From: Terrilactibacillus tamarindi
GTDB lineage: Bacteria > Bacillota > Bacilli > Bacillales > Sporolactobacillaceae
DNA: 64,000 nt
Direction: 5' to 3'
NCBI RefSeq assembly: GCF_009718825.1
Contig: NZ_WNHB01000017.1
Coordinates: 1 to 64,000 of the forward strand
Part shown: in pieces, positions 37,475 through 46,956 of the stretch
How the letters are laid out: each line of letters opens with the position of its first letter
Position numbering within the stretch: position 1 is the stretch's first letter
Position numbers and translations under genes: made by a program
Notes under the pieces: model-generated
What the model was told of the DNA's origin: nothing
What the model saw: only the letters and a program-made list of their open reading frames with translations
Databases searched by the model: none

Positions 37475-37499
37475 TGCTTCCACCTCGTTTTAAATTTTT

Positions 37500-37551
37500 T
37501 CTTGCCTTATTATTGTCGTGTCCTAGCCTTAAAAAGTCAAGACTTTTTATG
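37500..37551 (-). promoter_or_regulatory. Hairpin and likely promoter between the PTS operon and ytwF
   Basis: AAAAAGTC/GACTTTTT (37531-37548) overlaps the IID stop codon and may act as a weak terminator. On the minus strand the same DNA gives TTGACT, 18 bp and ACAATA, a possible promoter for ytwF. The overlap of the two makes both calls uncertain. Confidence 0.4.
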
Positions 37552-38404
37552 CAAGAATTTTTAACCAATAGCCAAGAATACCAACGGCAAAGATACCAAA
37601 GATTAACCAAAGTGGATTTACTTTCTTTTTAAGCAGACTAGCTACAAAGAATGTGAGTAGTAATGGAAGTAATCCCGGTAATAACGAATCAAGAACACTT
37701 TGAACGGTTGTCACGGTTTTATGTCCTGTTTGGTCTGTCAAATGAGCTAAAACAACTGGAACATTAATACTGGTCCATTTACATACCAGGGCTCCCATGA
37801 CAAACAATCCTAGTATCGAGGCTCCTTCAGTCAATTTTTGAAGTCGATTGCCTTCAAGATCGGAAATCACCGATAATCCCTTTTTATATCCGTATTGAAT
37901 GCCGTAATATTTCGTTGCTAGTCTAAGAATATTGAAGAAGACTAGGAAGACTAGTGGCCCAATGATATTCCCTGTTATAGCAAGTGATGCACCTAAAGCG
38001 CCAATGACAGGACGTAACGTACCCCAGAAGATTGGATCACCAACACCTGCAAGTGGACCCATTAAGCCGACTTTAACCCCACTAATTGTCGAGTCATCTA
38101 TGGGTGCACCATTTGCTTTTTGTTCTTCCATGGCTGCACTAACTCCGACGATTGGAGCAGCCAAGAACGGTTGGGTATTAAAGAATTCCAAATGTCTTTT
38201 TAGTGCTTTCTTCCGTTCATCTCCCTTATACAAGCGCTTGATAGCTGGAATCATTGAGAAACAAAAACCGACAGCTTGCATCCGTTCAAAGTTAAAACTT
38301 CCTAAAAGAAAATTGTTACGAATAAACATGGAAAACAAATCTTTTTTCGTTAACTTTTTCTCACCATTAGTGGCTACATCTTGTGTTTTCACTTGTTCGC
38401 TCAT
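37547..38404 (-). CDS. PTS mannose-class IID component
   Basis: Membrane subunit that forms the sugar channel with IIC. Family IID features are FSMFIRNNFLLGSFNFERMQAVGFCFSMIPAIKRLY near the N terminus, and GAPIDDSTISGVKVGLMGPLAGVGDP, with a long helical body and hydrophobic C terminus. Start at 38404 (GGGGAG upstream), not 38434, gives 285 residues. Last gene of the IIA-IIB-IIC-IID operon. Substrate likely mannose, fructose or a related hexose; not decided. Confidence 0.93.
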   Translation of the reverse strand: MSEQVKTQDVATNGEKKLTKKDLFSMFIRNNFLLGSFNFERMQAVGFCFSMIPAIKRLYKGDERKKALKRHLEFFNTQPFLAAPIVGVSAAMEEQKANGAPIDDSTISGVKVGLMGPLAGVGDPIFWGTLRPVIGALGASLAITGNIIGPLVFLVFFNILRLATKYYGIQYGYKKGLSVISDLEGNRLQKLTEGASILGLFVMGALVCKWTSINVPVVLAHLTDQTGHKTVTTVQSVLDSLLPGLLPLLLTFFVASLLKKKVNPLWLIFGIFAVGILGYWLKILA

Positions 38405-38426
38405 TATTTTCTCCCCCTTATCAAGA

Positions 38427-39239
38427 TTAGTCATCTAAATCATCATCTAAATCATTGCCGGATACCGTTCCGCCATTAGTTGCAGCTGCGCGATTTTGGC
38501 CTGCTGACACATGATATTTTGGATTTAATTGGATATAGATAATGGCTGCGACCAACCCGAGAATACCTAAAGCCACCAAGTTAAAGTTTGTAAATGCCGC
38601 AATAACAAAGCCTAAGAATAAGAATGGCATGAGATATTTAACGGCCATCATATTAATAACCATCGCATAACCTACTACAACGACCATGCCTCCACCGACT
38701 TGAAGTCCTTTCGTAATCACTTCTGGTATGGAATTGAGAAGGCTTTGAACTGTAGTAACACTAATTAATGCAACAATAAGTGTTGGAATCAAAACACGCA
38801 AGGCTTGTAATGATAAACCTATGATATGCATAATATCGATTCCCCGAATATTCCCTTCCTCTGCATATTTATCTGCACGGTGTTGTAAACCTATCGTAAG
38901 CGTTCTTACAAAGATGGTTAAAACCTGCCCAGCTGCTGCAACCGCAACGGCGACCGCAATCCCTTTTCCTATACTTTGATCTGCCGTAATAACCAGTAAA
39001 GTTGAAATAACAGACGCCAAAGCCGTATCAGGTGCCATTGCAGCCCCAATATTCATCCAGCCTAAGGCCATCATTTCTAGCGTACCTCCAAGAATAACGC
39101 CTGTTTTCAAATCACCAAGTACTAACCCAATAAGGGTACATACAATCAACGGGCGGTGAAGTTGACCTTCATCTAATACACTGGCCATACCTGCAATGGC
39201 TGCGATAAGACAAACCAAGATAATTTGAATCAATGACAT
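38427..39239 (-). CDS. PTS mannose-class IIC component
   Basis: 270-residue membrane permease subunit with about seven or more hydrophobic helices (GMASVLDEGQLHRPLIVCTLIGLVLGD is the conserved N-terminal part; GGTLEMMALGWMNIGAAMAPD follows). The C terminus has a short acidic tail (GNDLDDDLDD). Separated from IIB by 78 bp and from IID by 22 bp. Confidence 0.93.
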   Translation of the reverse strand: MSLIQIILVCLIAAIAGMASVLDEGQLHRPLIVCTLIGLVLGDLKTGVILGGTLEMMALGWMNIGAAMAPDTALASVISTLLVITADQSIGKGIAVAVAVAAAGQVLTIFVRTLTIGLQHRADKYAEEGNIRGIDIMHIIGLSLQALRVLIPTLIVALISVTTVQSLLNSIPEVITKGLQVGGGMVVVVGYAMVINMMAVKYLMPFLFLGFVIAAFTNFNLVALGILGLVAAIIYIQLNPKYHVSAGQNRAAATNGGTVSGNDLDDDLDD

Positions 39240-39317
39240 GATGTGTCACCCCTTTATTTTTTATAAGAATTCATGATGGCTATTTCCTTTGTCATTTTGT
39301 ATAAATAATGAAGACCA

Positions 39318-39809
39318 TCACTCTTTTGAAAACGCTTTTATTTTATCCATCAAATTAACCTTAGGATCACTTGCAGTATGACGAAGTTCAAGTTCAATTC
39401 CTTTTTCGTTTAATTTATTAAATGCTTCGATGTCTTCATCAACAACACTCACAGCATGTGCAATGGCTGTACGTCCTTCTTTAAAACTCATTTGGCCAAT
39501 GTTTACGCTTTCAATTTTTACTCCACCATCCACAACTCTTAACACATCACTCGGATTCGTAAAAAGGAGTAAAGCTCTTGATTTTTCATATTTTGGATTG
39601 TTGTAAGCACGGATCATTTTGTCAATAGGAACAACACTTGCTTTAATGCCTGGAGGCGTAACAGATAGCAATAGCGTTTTTCTAAAGGTATCTTTCGCCA
39701 CCTCATCAGATACAACGATAATACGATCACATTTGGCTTCTTTGGACCACGATGTTGCTACTTGGCCATGAATAAGACGATCATCAATTCGAACGAGTGC
39801 AATAATCAT
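39318..39809 (-). CDS. PTS mannose-class IIB component
   Basis: 163 residues. The phosphorylated histidine lies in RIDDRLIHGQVATSW near residue 15. SKEAKCDRIIVVSDEVAKD and ALLLFTNPSDVLRVVDGGV are family segments. It takes phosphate from IIA and gives it to the incoming sugar. The start codon overlaps the IIA stop codon by one base, so translation is coupled. Confidence 0.94.
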   Translation of the reverse strand: MIIALVRIDDRLIHGQVATSWSKEAKCDRIIVVSDEVAKDTFRKTLLLSVTPPGIKASVVPIDKMIRAYNNPKYEKSRALLLFTNPSDVLRVVDGGVKIESVNIGQMSFKEGRTAIAHAVSVVDEDIEAFNKLNEKGIELELRHTASDPKVNLMDKIKAFSKE

Positions 39810-40237
39810 TATAAATCCCCCTCTTCTTCGTTTAAGCTCAAACTCCCACTTAAGGTTTTTACTCCCTCAATGGCCGTTTGACTGATAGCTGGTACAAGTG
39901 TTTTTAAGTCGTCTGTCCTTCTCCTTGCAAAACATTCTACTAACATGGGTAGATTTGTTCCTGTAATAACTTCCATTTCTTCGTGATCTAAAACCACAGA
40001 TGCTGCAACATTAAATGGACTTCCACCAAATAAGTCTGTCATGAACAAAACACCTTTAGATGTATCTAAATGCTTCATAGCAAGAAGATATTTTTCCTTA
40101 AGCTCTTCAATACCTTCTCCAGGTAAAAATGTAATTGTTTCCAAATTATCTTGCTTACCAAAAATCATTTCTGCGGATTTCACGATTTCACGTGAAAATT
40201 CTCCGTGAGTTGCAACAATTAATGCAATCATATTCAA
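39809..40237 (-). CDS. PTS mannose-class IIA component
   Basis: 142 residues. The phosphorylated histidine is in LIVATHGEFSREIVKSAEM, near residue 10. FMTDLFGGSPFNVAA is the conserved loop. It receives phosphate from HPr. First gene of the operon, AAGGAGG before the ATG. A sigma-54 promoter and a cre site precede it, so induction by the LevR/ManR-type activator and repression by CcpA are expected. Confidence 0.94.
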   Translation of the reverse strand: MNMIALIVATHGEFSREIVKSAEMIFGKQDNLETITFLPGEGIEELKEKYLLAMKHLDTSKGVLFMTDLFGGSPFNVAASVVLDHEEMEVITGTNLPMLVECFARRRTDDLKTLVPAISQTAIEGVKTLSGSLSLNEEEGDL

Positions 40238-40274
40238 ACCTCCTTACCTTTACTTTGCCTTACACTTTTATATA

Positions 40275-40290
40275 AGCAAGTTCTGTGCCA
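40275..40290 (-). promoter_or_regulatory. Sigma-54 (SigL) promoter of the mannose-class PTS operon
   Basis: On the minus strand TGGCAC-AGAAC-TTGCT fits the -24/-12 consensus TGGCAC-N5-TTGCW at every defined base. It is about 40 bp before the IIA start codon. The neighbouring activator has the GAFTGA motif that contacts sigma-54, which supports the call. Confidence 0.92.
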
Positions 40291-40298
40291 AATACAGT

Positions 40299-40312
40299 AT
40301 TAAGCGCTTTCA
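40299..40312 (-). promoter_or_regulatory. cre site upstream of the PTS operon
   Basis: TGAAAGCGCTTAAT matches the CcpA consensus TGWAANCGNTNWCA at 12 of 14 positions. It sits just upstream of the -24 box, between it and the presumed activator sites. Confidence 0.75.
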
Positions 40313-40404
40313 AAAAAGTGAAATACCTTATTTAATCAAGTAAAAAAGGCACTAATTTTTTTATTTTTATTTATCTAGTAACCAATCAATCCATTAAACT
40401 TCTC

Positions 40405-40497
40405 TTTTTGATACACTTTTCATAAATAAAAAGAAACCATCCTGTCAATTGGTTTCTTTTTGATACACAACTTCATTTTATTTTCTGTTTGATACAC
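40405..40497 (-). promoter_or_regulatory. Three TTTGATACAC boxes, candidate activator binding sites
   Basis: TTTTTGATACAC at 40405-40416 and 40457-40468, and TTTGATACAC at 40488-40497, all in the same orientation. They lie 115-220 bp upstream of the -24/-12 promoter, where sigma-54 enhancers normally sit. I infer they bind the LevR/ManR-type protein. Confidence 0.55.
40428..40461 (-). terminator. Terminator of the PTS activator gene
   Basis: A perfect 12-bp stem (AAAAAGAAACCA / TGGTTTCTTTTT) with a ten-base loop. On the minus strand it ends in TTTTTATTT. It lies between two of the putative activator boxes. Confidence 0.8.
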
Positions 40498-40524
40498 TAT
40501 TCTTTATCTGAAACTATTATAATA

Positions 40525-40709
40525 CACGTTCAAAAAGACGACGAATTAGAAGCAAGAAGGTCAAGGCGGCGCCGTTTTGAGGACCGGCCTTCCACAGGAT
40601 GTGGTGGCTTCAGGCGCCAGCCACAGGACGTGAGCGATTTTAGTTGAAGATCCTCTTGGCGGGCGCCGAGATTCGTAGCTTATCATTTGGTGGCTTTTTG
40701 AACATCCTC
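40525..40709. repeat. Repeat family A, copy A5 (185 bp)
   Basis: Begins CACGTTCAAAAAGACGAC, ends GGTGGCTTTTTGAACATCCTC. The interior includes GAAGCAAGAAGGTCAAGGCGG, CCACAGGATGTGG, GGCGCCAGCCACAGGACG and TTTTAGTTGAAGATCCTC. Its right edge abuts the stop codon of the activator gene exactly. Confidence 0.92.
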
Positions 40710-43538
40710 TTATTTCGATGTTATTCTTTCCTTCATACTATCCGTTAACAAATCAACAATAAACAAAAGTTCATCGTCTTCTAAAGAAACATTCATATGA
40801 TGTTGAATAATTTCTGAAGCACGCCTAACAATTTTTAATGCCTCTCTTTTTTCCATTGTAACTTCAGCCGTATATCTCAACTGACTATTCTTAACCGCTC
40901 TTTCAACGGCGAAGGCCGTATGCATAACAAGATTTATGATTGTTGAGTTTTTAAAATGCACACGATATTCTTTTTCCAGCTCATTAACGAAAAGGAGTAA
41001 TCCCTGAGTCACACGGTAAGGATTTAAATAAAGAAGGAATTTTTTTAGACCATCTTCACACACACTTTTTATTACCAGATTGGAATGGTTATTCTTAATG
41101 GTGATCTGATGATTTTTTAATGCTTGTTGAAGAATTTTTTCGCCCTTACCTTCAATAAATTGTTCAAGTGAGATAAATGGTGCGTTTAATTTTGGATTCT
41201 TGACTCCGACAGACGCTATGATGTGATAGTTATCTTTTAACTGGTTAACTGTTTCTTTTAAACCTACTGTTGAGACCGGAATGATTGTAATAGGACTATC
41301 CGTGATGTCTTCAATATAAGTTTTCAACATCTCTTTTAACTTCTTTGCCGTACCTTCACCTGTTGAACAAATCGTTAAAATGGCTCGTTTACCATCTAAT
41401 TTATCATTTGGTTCCAGTAAAGGCTCAAGGAATTGTTCACTGCCAATATGATTTTGTCTCAAAGAAGCATAAATCGTTTTAAGATCCATGTCCATGAAAT
41501 TGGCTTTACGAACAGCGTCAAGCACGAGAGGGGTAGACACCATATCAATCGCTTTAACTTCAACCCCAGATTGCTCCATAATACGCTCTTCAAAGTAATA
41601 AAGCGATCCCATATCGACTAAAAGAAGAACACCTTCGCCTCGATTTGTTTTTTTAACAGCGTCGATAATCTGATCTAATATCTCGTTAAATTGAATGCTT
41701 AACGGCATATCAACCGCTTGAATATTATAATCCCCTAATAAATCCCTCGTTACATCGACCATGGATGTGGCAGTACTATTTCCATGCGTTGCAACCACAA
41801 TGCCAACTTTTCCTTTTTGATTCATTTCATCTGCAGATATCAACAACAAAGTTAAATACATGACTTCTATTTGAGGAATAGTGATACTTAGTGTTTCTTC
41901 AATCACCTCTTTCATTTTTAGAGCGACCTGATATTCATTCTTGTTTTCTTTAATCACTTCATGCATGCGGTGAAGTGGTGTTAAATTTTTGCTTTGCATA
42001 TCCTTTCTTTTAAGAAAACCATCTATATGCAAGCTCATGAAATAAAGGAATTTATCACTAAACTTTCGCTTTAACATACTTTCGGACAACGTTTTTAACT
42101 CTTCAGCCAATTGAAGGACTTTCTTATCCACTAATTTAGATAAAGGTGTCTTTTTCTCTTTTGCGACTTGACGATAAAAACTTTTGATATGAAGTTTAAT
42201 ATCCGTTGTCACAAATTTATTTATTTCTTCCTTACTTACCCCTTCATCTTTAAGTAGGTTCGCTTTATCCTCTATAATTCGGTACATATCAAAAGGGAGT
42301 TCGTAAACGTCATCTTCGATTAATTCAAGTGTTTCATCATTAGAAATCACCGTAACCGGATCAATCCATTTGGCAATTTCTTCATTTTCCTTTCGATTTC
42401 TCGAAATAAGACTGAGACCTTCTTTCATTTCCTGAGGCAAGGTTTTAGAATTTAAGTAAACAAAAGGCTCTTGGATACTTTCTAAGAAACCTTGAGCACA
42501 AACGAGCTGAATACCCGATTTTAATTGTCCTATATTACCGAAAGTCACACTTTGAATCAATGCTTTTATAACATCTTCTTGAACTGTAATTTTTTTATTA
42601 ATACGAGACGCTTCTTTCGCCAATAAATATTTTGTTAAGTCGACTTTTTCTTTTACTTGCCGCTCGTGAAATGAAGGCATGGTTATTGTGATAGGTATTC
42701 GACGTAAAAAGGTTTTTAGAAAAGAGGAGTTTGGATCTTCTGTCGTTGCGCCAATAATTAAAACATTGGCCGTTCGATTTCGTTCCGTTTCTCCCAATTT
42801 ATTAAATTTTCCTGTATCCATGAAATAAAAAATCATCTCTTGTCCTTCAGGTGGAAGTCGATGAACTTCATCTAAGAAAAGAATCCCATTATCCGCTTTC
42901 TTAACCATCCCTTCTTTATCGGAAGCCGCTCCAGTAAACGCACCCTTGACATGGCCAAAGATTTGGGAGATTAATAATTGTGGATTATGATAGTAATCAG
43001 CACAATTAAAGACAATAAAAGGCGACTTTTCATTCATTTTACCAACATACTTTGCGTAATTATGCATCATATGAGCAAATAATGTTTTACCGGATCCTGT
43101 TGGACCTAGAATAAGCGTGTGTAGGCCATTAGGTGGGTAAACAATCGCCGCTTTAGCTTGATCGATAGAACGTTTTAGACTCCCATCAGATCCAATTAAC
43201 AAATTAAACGGATTTTCCATTAAGTGATCCTTTTGTTTCTCTTTCCCTTGATATAGATCTTTCAATGATTGAATTTCAATAACGGTTCGATCAACGATAT
43301 TACCAAAGAATTTCTGGATTGTTTTCCTTGGAACATAAAGAACTGGACGAGTCTTTATTTTTACAATCCGGCCTTCTCTAACTAGATTATTTAGTTCAAG
43401 ACTTATATTATTTCGCAATATATTTAAATCGTCTGCTAAATCGTTGGCTGAATAACCACCAATGTTCAGAAGTTCCTCCTTAGTTAGATCCTCACATTTT
43501 TCTTCTAGCCTTTGATAAATACGCTCAATACGCTTCAT
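40710..43538 (-). CDS. LevR/ManR-type sigma-54-dependent PTS operon activator
   Basis: 942 residues. Order of domains: N-terminal winged helix (about 1-70); AAA+ ATPase with Walker A GPTGSGKT (about 140), the sigma-54 contact loop GAFTGA (about 198) and Walker B GILFLDEVHR (about 220); a first PRD around 440-540; an EIIA-Man-like domain (VGIVVATHGNSTATSM); an EIIB-Gat-like domain (AILTICSTGEGTAKKL); and a second PRD with VMHTAFAVERA. Phosphorylation at PRD and EIIA histidines should link activity to sugar supply. ATG 43538 follows GGAGGTG. It lies upstream of the operon it presumably controls, in the same direction. Confidence 0.93.
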   Translation of the reverse strand: MKRIERIYQRLEEKCEDLTKEELLNIGGYSANDLADDLNILRNNISLELNNLVREGRIVKIKTRPVLYVPRKTIQKFFGNIVDRTVIEIQSLKDLYQGKEKQKDHLMENPFNLLIGSDGSLKRSIDQAKAAIVYPPNGLHTLILGPTGSGKTLFAHMMHNYAKYVGKMNEKSPFIVFNCADYYHNPQLLISQIFGHVKGAFTGAASDKEGMVKKADNGILFLDEVHRLPPEGQEMIFYFMDTGKFNKLGETERNRTANVLIIGATTEDPNSSFLKTFLRRIPITITMPSFHERQVKEKVDLTKYLLAKEASRINKKITVQEDVIKALIQSVTFGNIGQLKSGIQLVCAQGFLESIQEPFVYLNSKTLPQEMKEGLSLISRNRKENEEIAKWIDPVTVISNDETLELIEDDVYELPFDMYRIIEDKANLLKDEGVSKEEINKFVTTDIKLHIKSFYRQVAKEKKTPLSKLVDKKVLQLAEELKTLSESMLKRKFSDKFLYFMSLHIDGFLKRKDMQSKNLTPLHRMHEVIKENKNEYQVALKMKEVIEETLSITIPQIEVMYLTLLLISADEMNQKGKVGIVVATHGNSTATSMVDVTRDLLGDYNIQAVDMPLSIQFNEILDQIIDAVKKTNRGEGVLLLVDMGSLYYFEERIMEQSGVEVKAIDMVSTPLVLDAVRKANFMDMDLKTIYASLRQNHIGSEQFLEPLLEPNDKLDGKRAILTICSTGEGTAKKLKEMLKTYIEDITDSPITIIPVSTVGLKETVNQLKDNYHIIASVGVKNPKLNAPFISLEQFIEGKGEKILQQALKNHQITIKNNHSNLVIKSVCEDGLKKFLLYLNPYRVTQGLLLFVNELEKEYRVHFKNSTIINLVMHTAFAVERAVKNSQLRYTAEVTMEKREALKIVRRASEIIQHHMNVSLEDDELLFIVDLLTDSMKERITSK

Positions 43539-43561
43539 TAAAATCACCTCCAATACGTCTT

Positions 43562-43585
43562 ATAAAGTGAAGCTTCCATCAGTGG
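43562..43585. repeat. Repeat family B, solo end B2
   Basis: TAAAGTGAAGCTTCCATCAG followed by TGGG, then unrelated sequence. Only one end of the element is present. It is 25 bp upstream of the activator start. Confidence 0.7.
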
Positions 43586-43662
43586 GCATTTTATAAAATT
43601 GCTTTATGGTCTATCTATATTTCCTATGGCACTGTTTTATTTCTAACCTGATGTACCGTTTA

Positions 43663-43676
43663 TGTAAGCGTTTTTA
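43663..43676 (-). promoter_or_regulatory. cre site upstream of the PTS activator
   Basis: On the plus strand TGTAAGCGTTTTTA agrees with the CcpA consensus at 13 of 14 positions. It is about 125 bp before the activator start, so the activator itself may be under catabolite control. Confidence 0.6.
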
Positions 43677-43733
43677 TTTTTAATTTTACCACGACAATAA
43701 ACAAATAGAAATGAGTTAGGTTACTTTTTCAAT

Positions 43734-43790
43734 AAAAAAACGTGTAGCATGTCAATCTTTAATAGTCACATTAAAGATTGAGCTACACGT
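43734..43790 (-). terminator. Terminator of leuS
   Basis: A long stem on the minus strand (ACGTGTAGC...CAATCTTTAAT against ATTAAAGATTG...GCTACACGT) ends in seven T. Confidence 0.9.
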
Positions 43791-43843
43791 ATGATGACAT
43801 TGCTATGTTATGGATCTTATCAACAAAGCCAATTAATATGATT

Positions 43844-46264
43844 TTAGTTTGCTACTATATTGACAATTTTATTTGGCACGACGATCACTTTGCGAATCGT
43901 TTTATCTTTCAACCATTCTTGAACCGTTGCGTCTTCAAAGGCTTGTTTTTCTAAGACATCTTTAGCTGTTCCTTTTTCAATACGCAATTTTGCTCTTACT
44001 TTACCATTAATTTGTACCACAACATCTACTTGAGTATCTTCTAGTTTAGAAGCATCAAAGGTTGGCCATTGGCTTGTTTGGATGGATGCTTGATGGCCTA
44101 ATATACTCCAAATTTCTTCTGTCATATGCGGCGCAACAGGAGATAACAATTTCACAAATTCCTCAATCATATAGAGTGGTAATTGATCTTGTTTATAGGC
44201 TTCATTAATAAAGATCATCATTTGTGAGATGGCGGTATTAAAGTGAAGATTTTCAAAGTCTTCGGTTACTTTTTTGACCGTCTGATGATAAACTCGTTCA
44301 AAGGCTGTATCCTTCGTTGCCTGATTCGATATTTTATCGGCAACTTGATTGTCATCCGTCACAATAAGACGCCAAACACGATCAAGGAATCGTCTTGAAC
44401 CATCCAAACCTTCTTCAGACCATGCAATGGCTGCATCAAGTGGTCCCATAAACATTTCATACAACCTGAGCGTATCAGCACCATGAGATTGAACGATGTC
44501 ATCTGGATTGACGACATTTCCTTTCGACTTACTCATTTTTTCATGATTCGAACCTAAAATCATGCCTTGGTTAAACAATTTTTGGAAGGGTTCTTTAGTT
44601 GGAACAATCCCAAGGTCGTAGAGTACTTTATGCCAAAAACGAGCATAGAGTAAATGTAAAACGGCGTGTTCTGCTCCGCCGATATAAACATCAACAGGGA
44701 GCCATTTTTTGAGTTTTTCTGGATCAGCCAATGCCTCTTTGTTGTGTGGGTCGATATAACGTAAGTAATACCAACAGCTTCCTGCCCATTGCGGCATCGT
44801 ATTGGTTTCACGACGACCTTTTAGTCCCGTTTCTGGATCAACAACATTGACCCAATCCTCTATGTTAGCTAGTGGAGATTCTCCTGTTCCAGACGGTTTA
44901 ATTTCATCTGTTTTTGGTAACATAAGCGGCAAGTCTTTTTCGTCAACGGGTCTCGATGTTCCATCTTCATAATGAATAATAGGAATCGGTTCGCCCCAAT
45001 ACCGTTGACGGCTAAATAGCCAATCACGAAGACGATACGTTATTTTTTTAGATCCTGCATCGTGCTCTTCTAGCCATTGAATCATAGCTGGAATGGCTTC
45101 GTTCTTCTTCATTCCATTTAGAAAATCTGAATTAATATGTTTTCCATCTTCAGTGTACGCTTCTTTTGATATGTCGCCGCCTTCAACGACTTCGTAGATT
45201 GGCAAGTCAAATTTTTGAGCAAATTCATAGTCTCTTTGATCATGTCCTGGAACCGCCATAACAGCCCCTGAACCATAGGTGACTAAAACGTAATCTGCAA
45301 TCCAGATTGGGCATTTCTCTCCATTTGCTGGATTGATCGCATAGCTTCCTGTAAATGCGCCTGTTTTGTCTTTATTAAGTTCGGTACGCTCAAGATCACT
45401 CTTTGTTGCGACCTCATTTCGATACGCATCAATTTCAGATTTCTGATCAGTCGTGGTAATTTTATCTACCAATTTATGTTCAGGAGCGAGTACGAGAAAG
45501 CTCGCGCCAAACAATGTATCTGGCCGAGTCGAGAAAACCGTTATTTTATCGTCATGACCCTCGATAGAAAACGTGATATTTGCCCCTTCTGATTTTCCAA
45601 TCCAGTTGCGCTGCATATCTTTGACACTTTCAGGCCAATCAAGTTCTTCAAGATCATCAAGTAATCGATCGGCGTAAGCGGTAATTTTAAGCATCCATTG
45701 TCTCATAGGCTTACGGATAACTGGGTGGCCCCCACGTTCACTTTTTCCATCGATGACTTCTTCATTGGCAAGAACCGTACCAAGAGCTGGGCACCAGTTT
45801 ACTGGCACTTCATCCACATAAGCCAATCCTTTTTTATAAAGTTGAAGGAAGATCCATTGGGTCCATTTGTAGTAATCTGGATCTGTTGTGTTGACCTCTC
45901 TATCCCAATCATAAGAAAAACCTAAAGATTTAATTTGTCCTTTAAAGGTTTCTATGTTCTTTTTCGTGAATTCACTCGGGTCATTTCCCGTATCTAACGC
46001 ATATTGTTCAGCAGGAAGTCCAAACGCATCCCAACCCATAGGGTGTAAAACTTCAAATCCTTGCATGCGTTTCATTCTCGAAAGAATATCCGTTGCTGTA
46101 TATCCTTCAGGATGTCCAACATGCAATCCTTTACCTGATGGATAGGGGAACATATCGAGTGCATAGAATTTCTTCTTATTCGATTGATCGTCCGTTTTGA
46201 ATGTTTCATGTTCTTCCCAGTATTTTTGCCATTTTGGTTCAATCACCTTATGATTATAGGCCAT
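43844..46264 (-). CDS. leuS: Leucyl-tRNA synthetase
   Basis: Class I synthetase charging tRNA-Leu, with an editing domain that removes mischarged amino acids. The 806 residues show the HIGH motif as [13 protein letters not shown] (about 45), the editing domain ([35 protein letters not shown]-like [16 protein letters not shown]) and KMSKS in [11 protein letters not shown] (about 575). Length equals the Bacillus enzyme (804). An AGGGAGG site precedes the ATG. Expression is under T-box control. Confidence 0.97.
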   Translation of the reverse strand: MAYNHKVIEPKWQKYWEEHETFKTDDQSNKKKFYALDMFPYPSGKGLHVGHPEGYTATDILSRMKRMQGFEVLHPMGWDAFGLPAEQYALDTGNDPSEFTKKNIETFKGQIKSLGFSYDWDREVNTTDPDYYKWTQWIFLQLYKKGLAYVDEVPVNWCPALGTVLANEEVIDGKSERGGHPVIRKPMRQWMLKITAYADRLLDDLEELDWPESVKDMQRNWIGKSEGANITFSIEGHDDKITVFSTRPDTLFGASFLVLAPEHKLVDKITTTDQKSEIDAYRNEVATKSDLERTELNKDKTGAFTGSYAINPANGEKCPIWIADYVLVTYGSGAVMAVPGHDQRDYEFAQKFDLPIYEVVEGGDISKEAYTEDGKHINSDFLNGMKKNEAIPAMIQWLEEHDAGSKKITYRLRDWLFSRQRYWGEPIPIIHYEDGTSRPVDEKDLPLMLPKTDEIKPSGTGESPLANIEDWVNVVDPETGLKGRRETNTMPQWAGSCWYYLRYIDPHNKEALADPEKLKKWLPVDVYIGGAEHAVLHLLYARFWHKVLYDLGIVPTKEPFQKLFNQGMILGSNHEKMSKSKGNVVNPDDIVQSHGADTLRLYEMFMGPLDAAIAWSEEGLDGSRRFLDRVWRLIVTDDNQVADKISNQATKDTAFERVYHQTVKKVTEDFENLHFNTAISQMMIFINEAYKQDQLPLYMIEEFVKLLSPVAPHMTEEIWSILGHQASIQTSQWPTFDASKLEDTQVDVVVQINGKVRAKLRIEKGTAKDVLEKQAFEDATVQEWLKDKTIRKVIVVPNKIVNIVAN

Positions 46265-46386
46265 TGATAACGCCTCCCTTAATACATCCCATAATAAAAA
46301 TGTTAAAACGAGCTATGTTAACTAAACATACTTTTTGTTTTATATTTAAATGGAAATTCCTAGTTTTATTAACATAGTTCACAACT

Positions 46387-46719
46387 AAAAAACCTCTCAT
46401 CCCAAACGTATTGTTAGGGACGAGAGGTTGACACACATGTGTATCGGTTACCCGCGGTACCACCCAAATTAGTACTAAACGTACTCACTTGTTTATGCCT
46501 TAACGCAAGCTTCACGGCAGATAGTTACTCATCGTTCACTACTGCAACTCAGAGGCGAGTTCGTTCCTGTTAGTATTGACTTGCACCAACCGTCAACTCT
46601 CTTTATTAGAATCTATGCTAAAGATGATACGACTCTATAAACTAACGACGTCACTAATACTCCTCGTCCATGTTTTTCATCATTATATTCATCATTATAA
46701 CCAATAAAAGAATCCTATA
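46387..46719 (-). ncRNA. T-box leader of leuS
   Basis: Senses uncharged tRNA-Leu and prevents termination. The T-box sequence GGGTGGTACCGCGGG lies at 46451-46465, and the terminator hairpin (AACCTCTC/GAGAGGTT, then TTTTTT) at 46387-46429. Stem I features seen on the minus strand are AGGAGTATTAG near the 5' end, and AGAGAG with GGTTGGTGCAAG in the distal part. A CTC triplet in GAACTCGCC (46557-46559) is a candidate leucine specifier; this choice is tentative. It precedes leuS by about 120 bp. Confidence 0.93.
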
Positions 46720-46725
46720 CACCTC

Positions 46726-46754
46726 ATTGTATGTAAGTGAATTTTATATGTCAA
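46726..46754 (-). promoter_or_regulatory. SigA promoter of the leuS T-box transcript
   Basis: TTGACA, 17 bp, TACAAT on the minus strand; the start would be near 46719. The stretch from here to 46956 includes nothing else that I can assign except the ytqA promoter region. Confidence 0.85.
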
Positions 46755-46956
46755 CATCTTTTACCTTTTTTTAAAAAGACAAGTTAAGATCCTTCGCTCA
46801 AAGGAACTATAGTGAATGATCCCTCATTACCCTTGGACTTAACCCTCACAGGCTTGAAGAAGGGGAATTTTTCCGGAAATCTGTTAAAAATGATAGAATG
46901 AATTTCCATCTATAATTTGGTAGACTAGGTTATGATGTGAATGGAGGAGTTTATTC

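Noticed and set aside
46391-46465. Inverted repeats before leuS as a transposon end
   Set aside because: They are the T-box antiterminator/terminator pair, with the diagnostic GGGTGGTACCGCG sequence.
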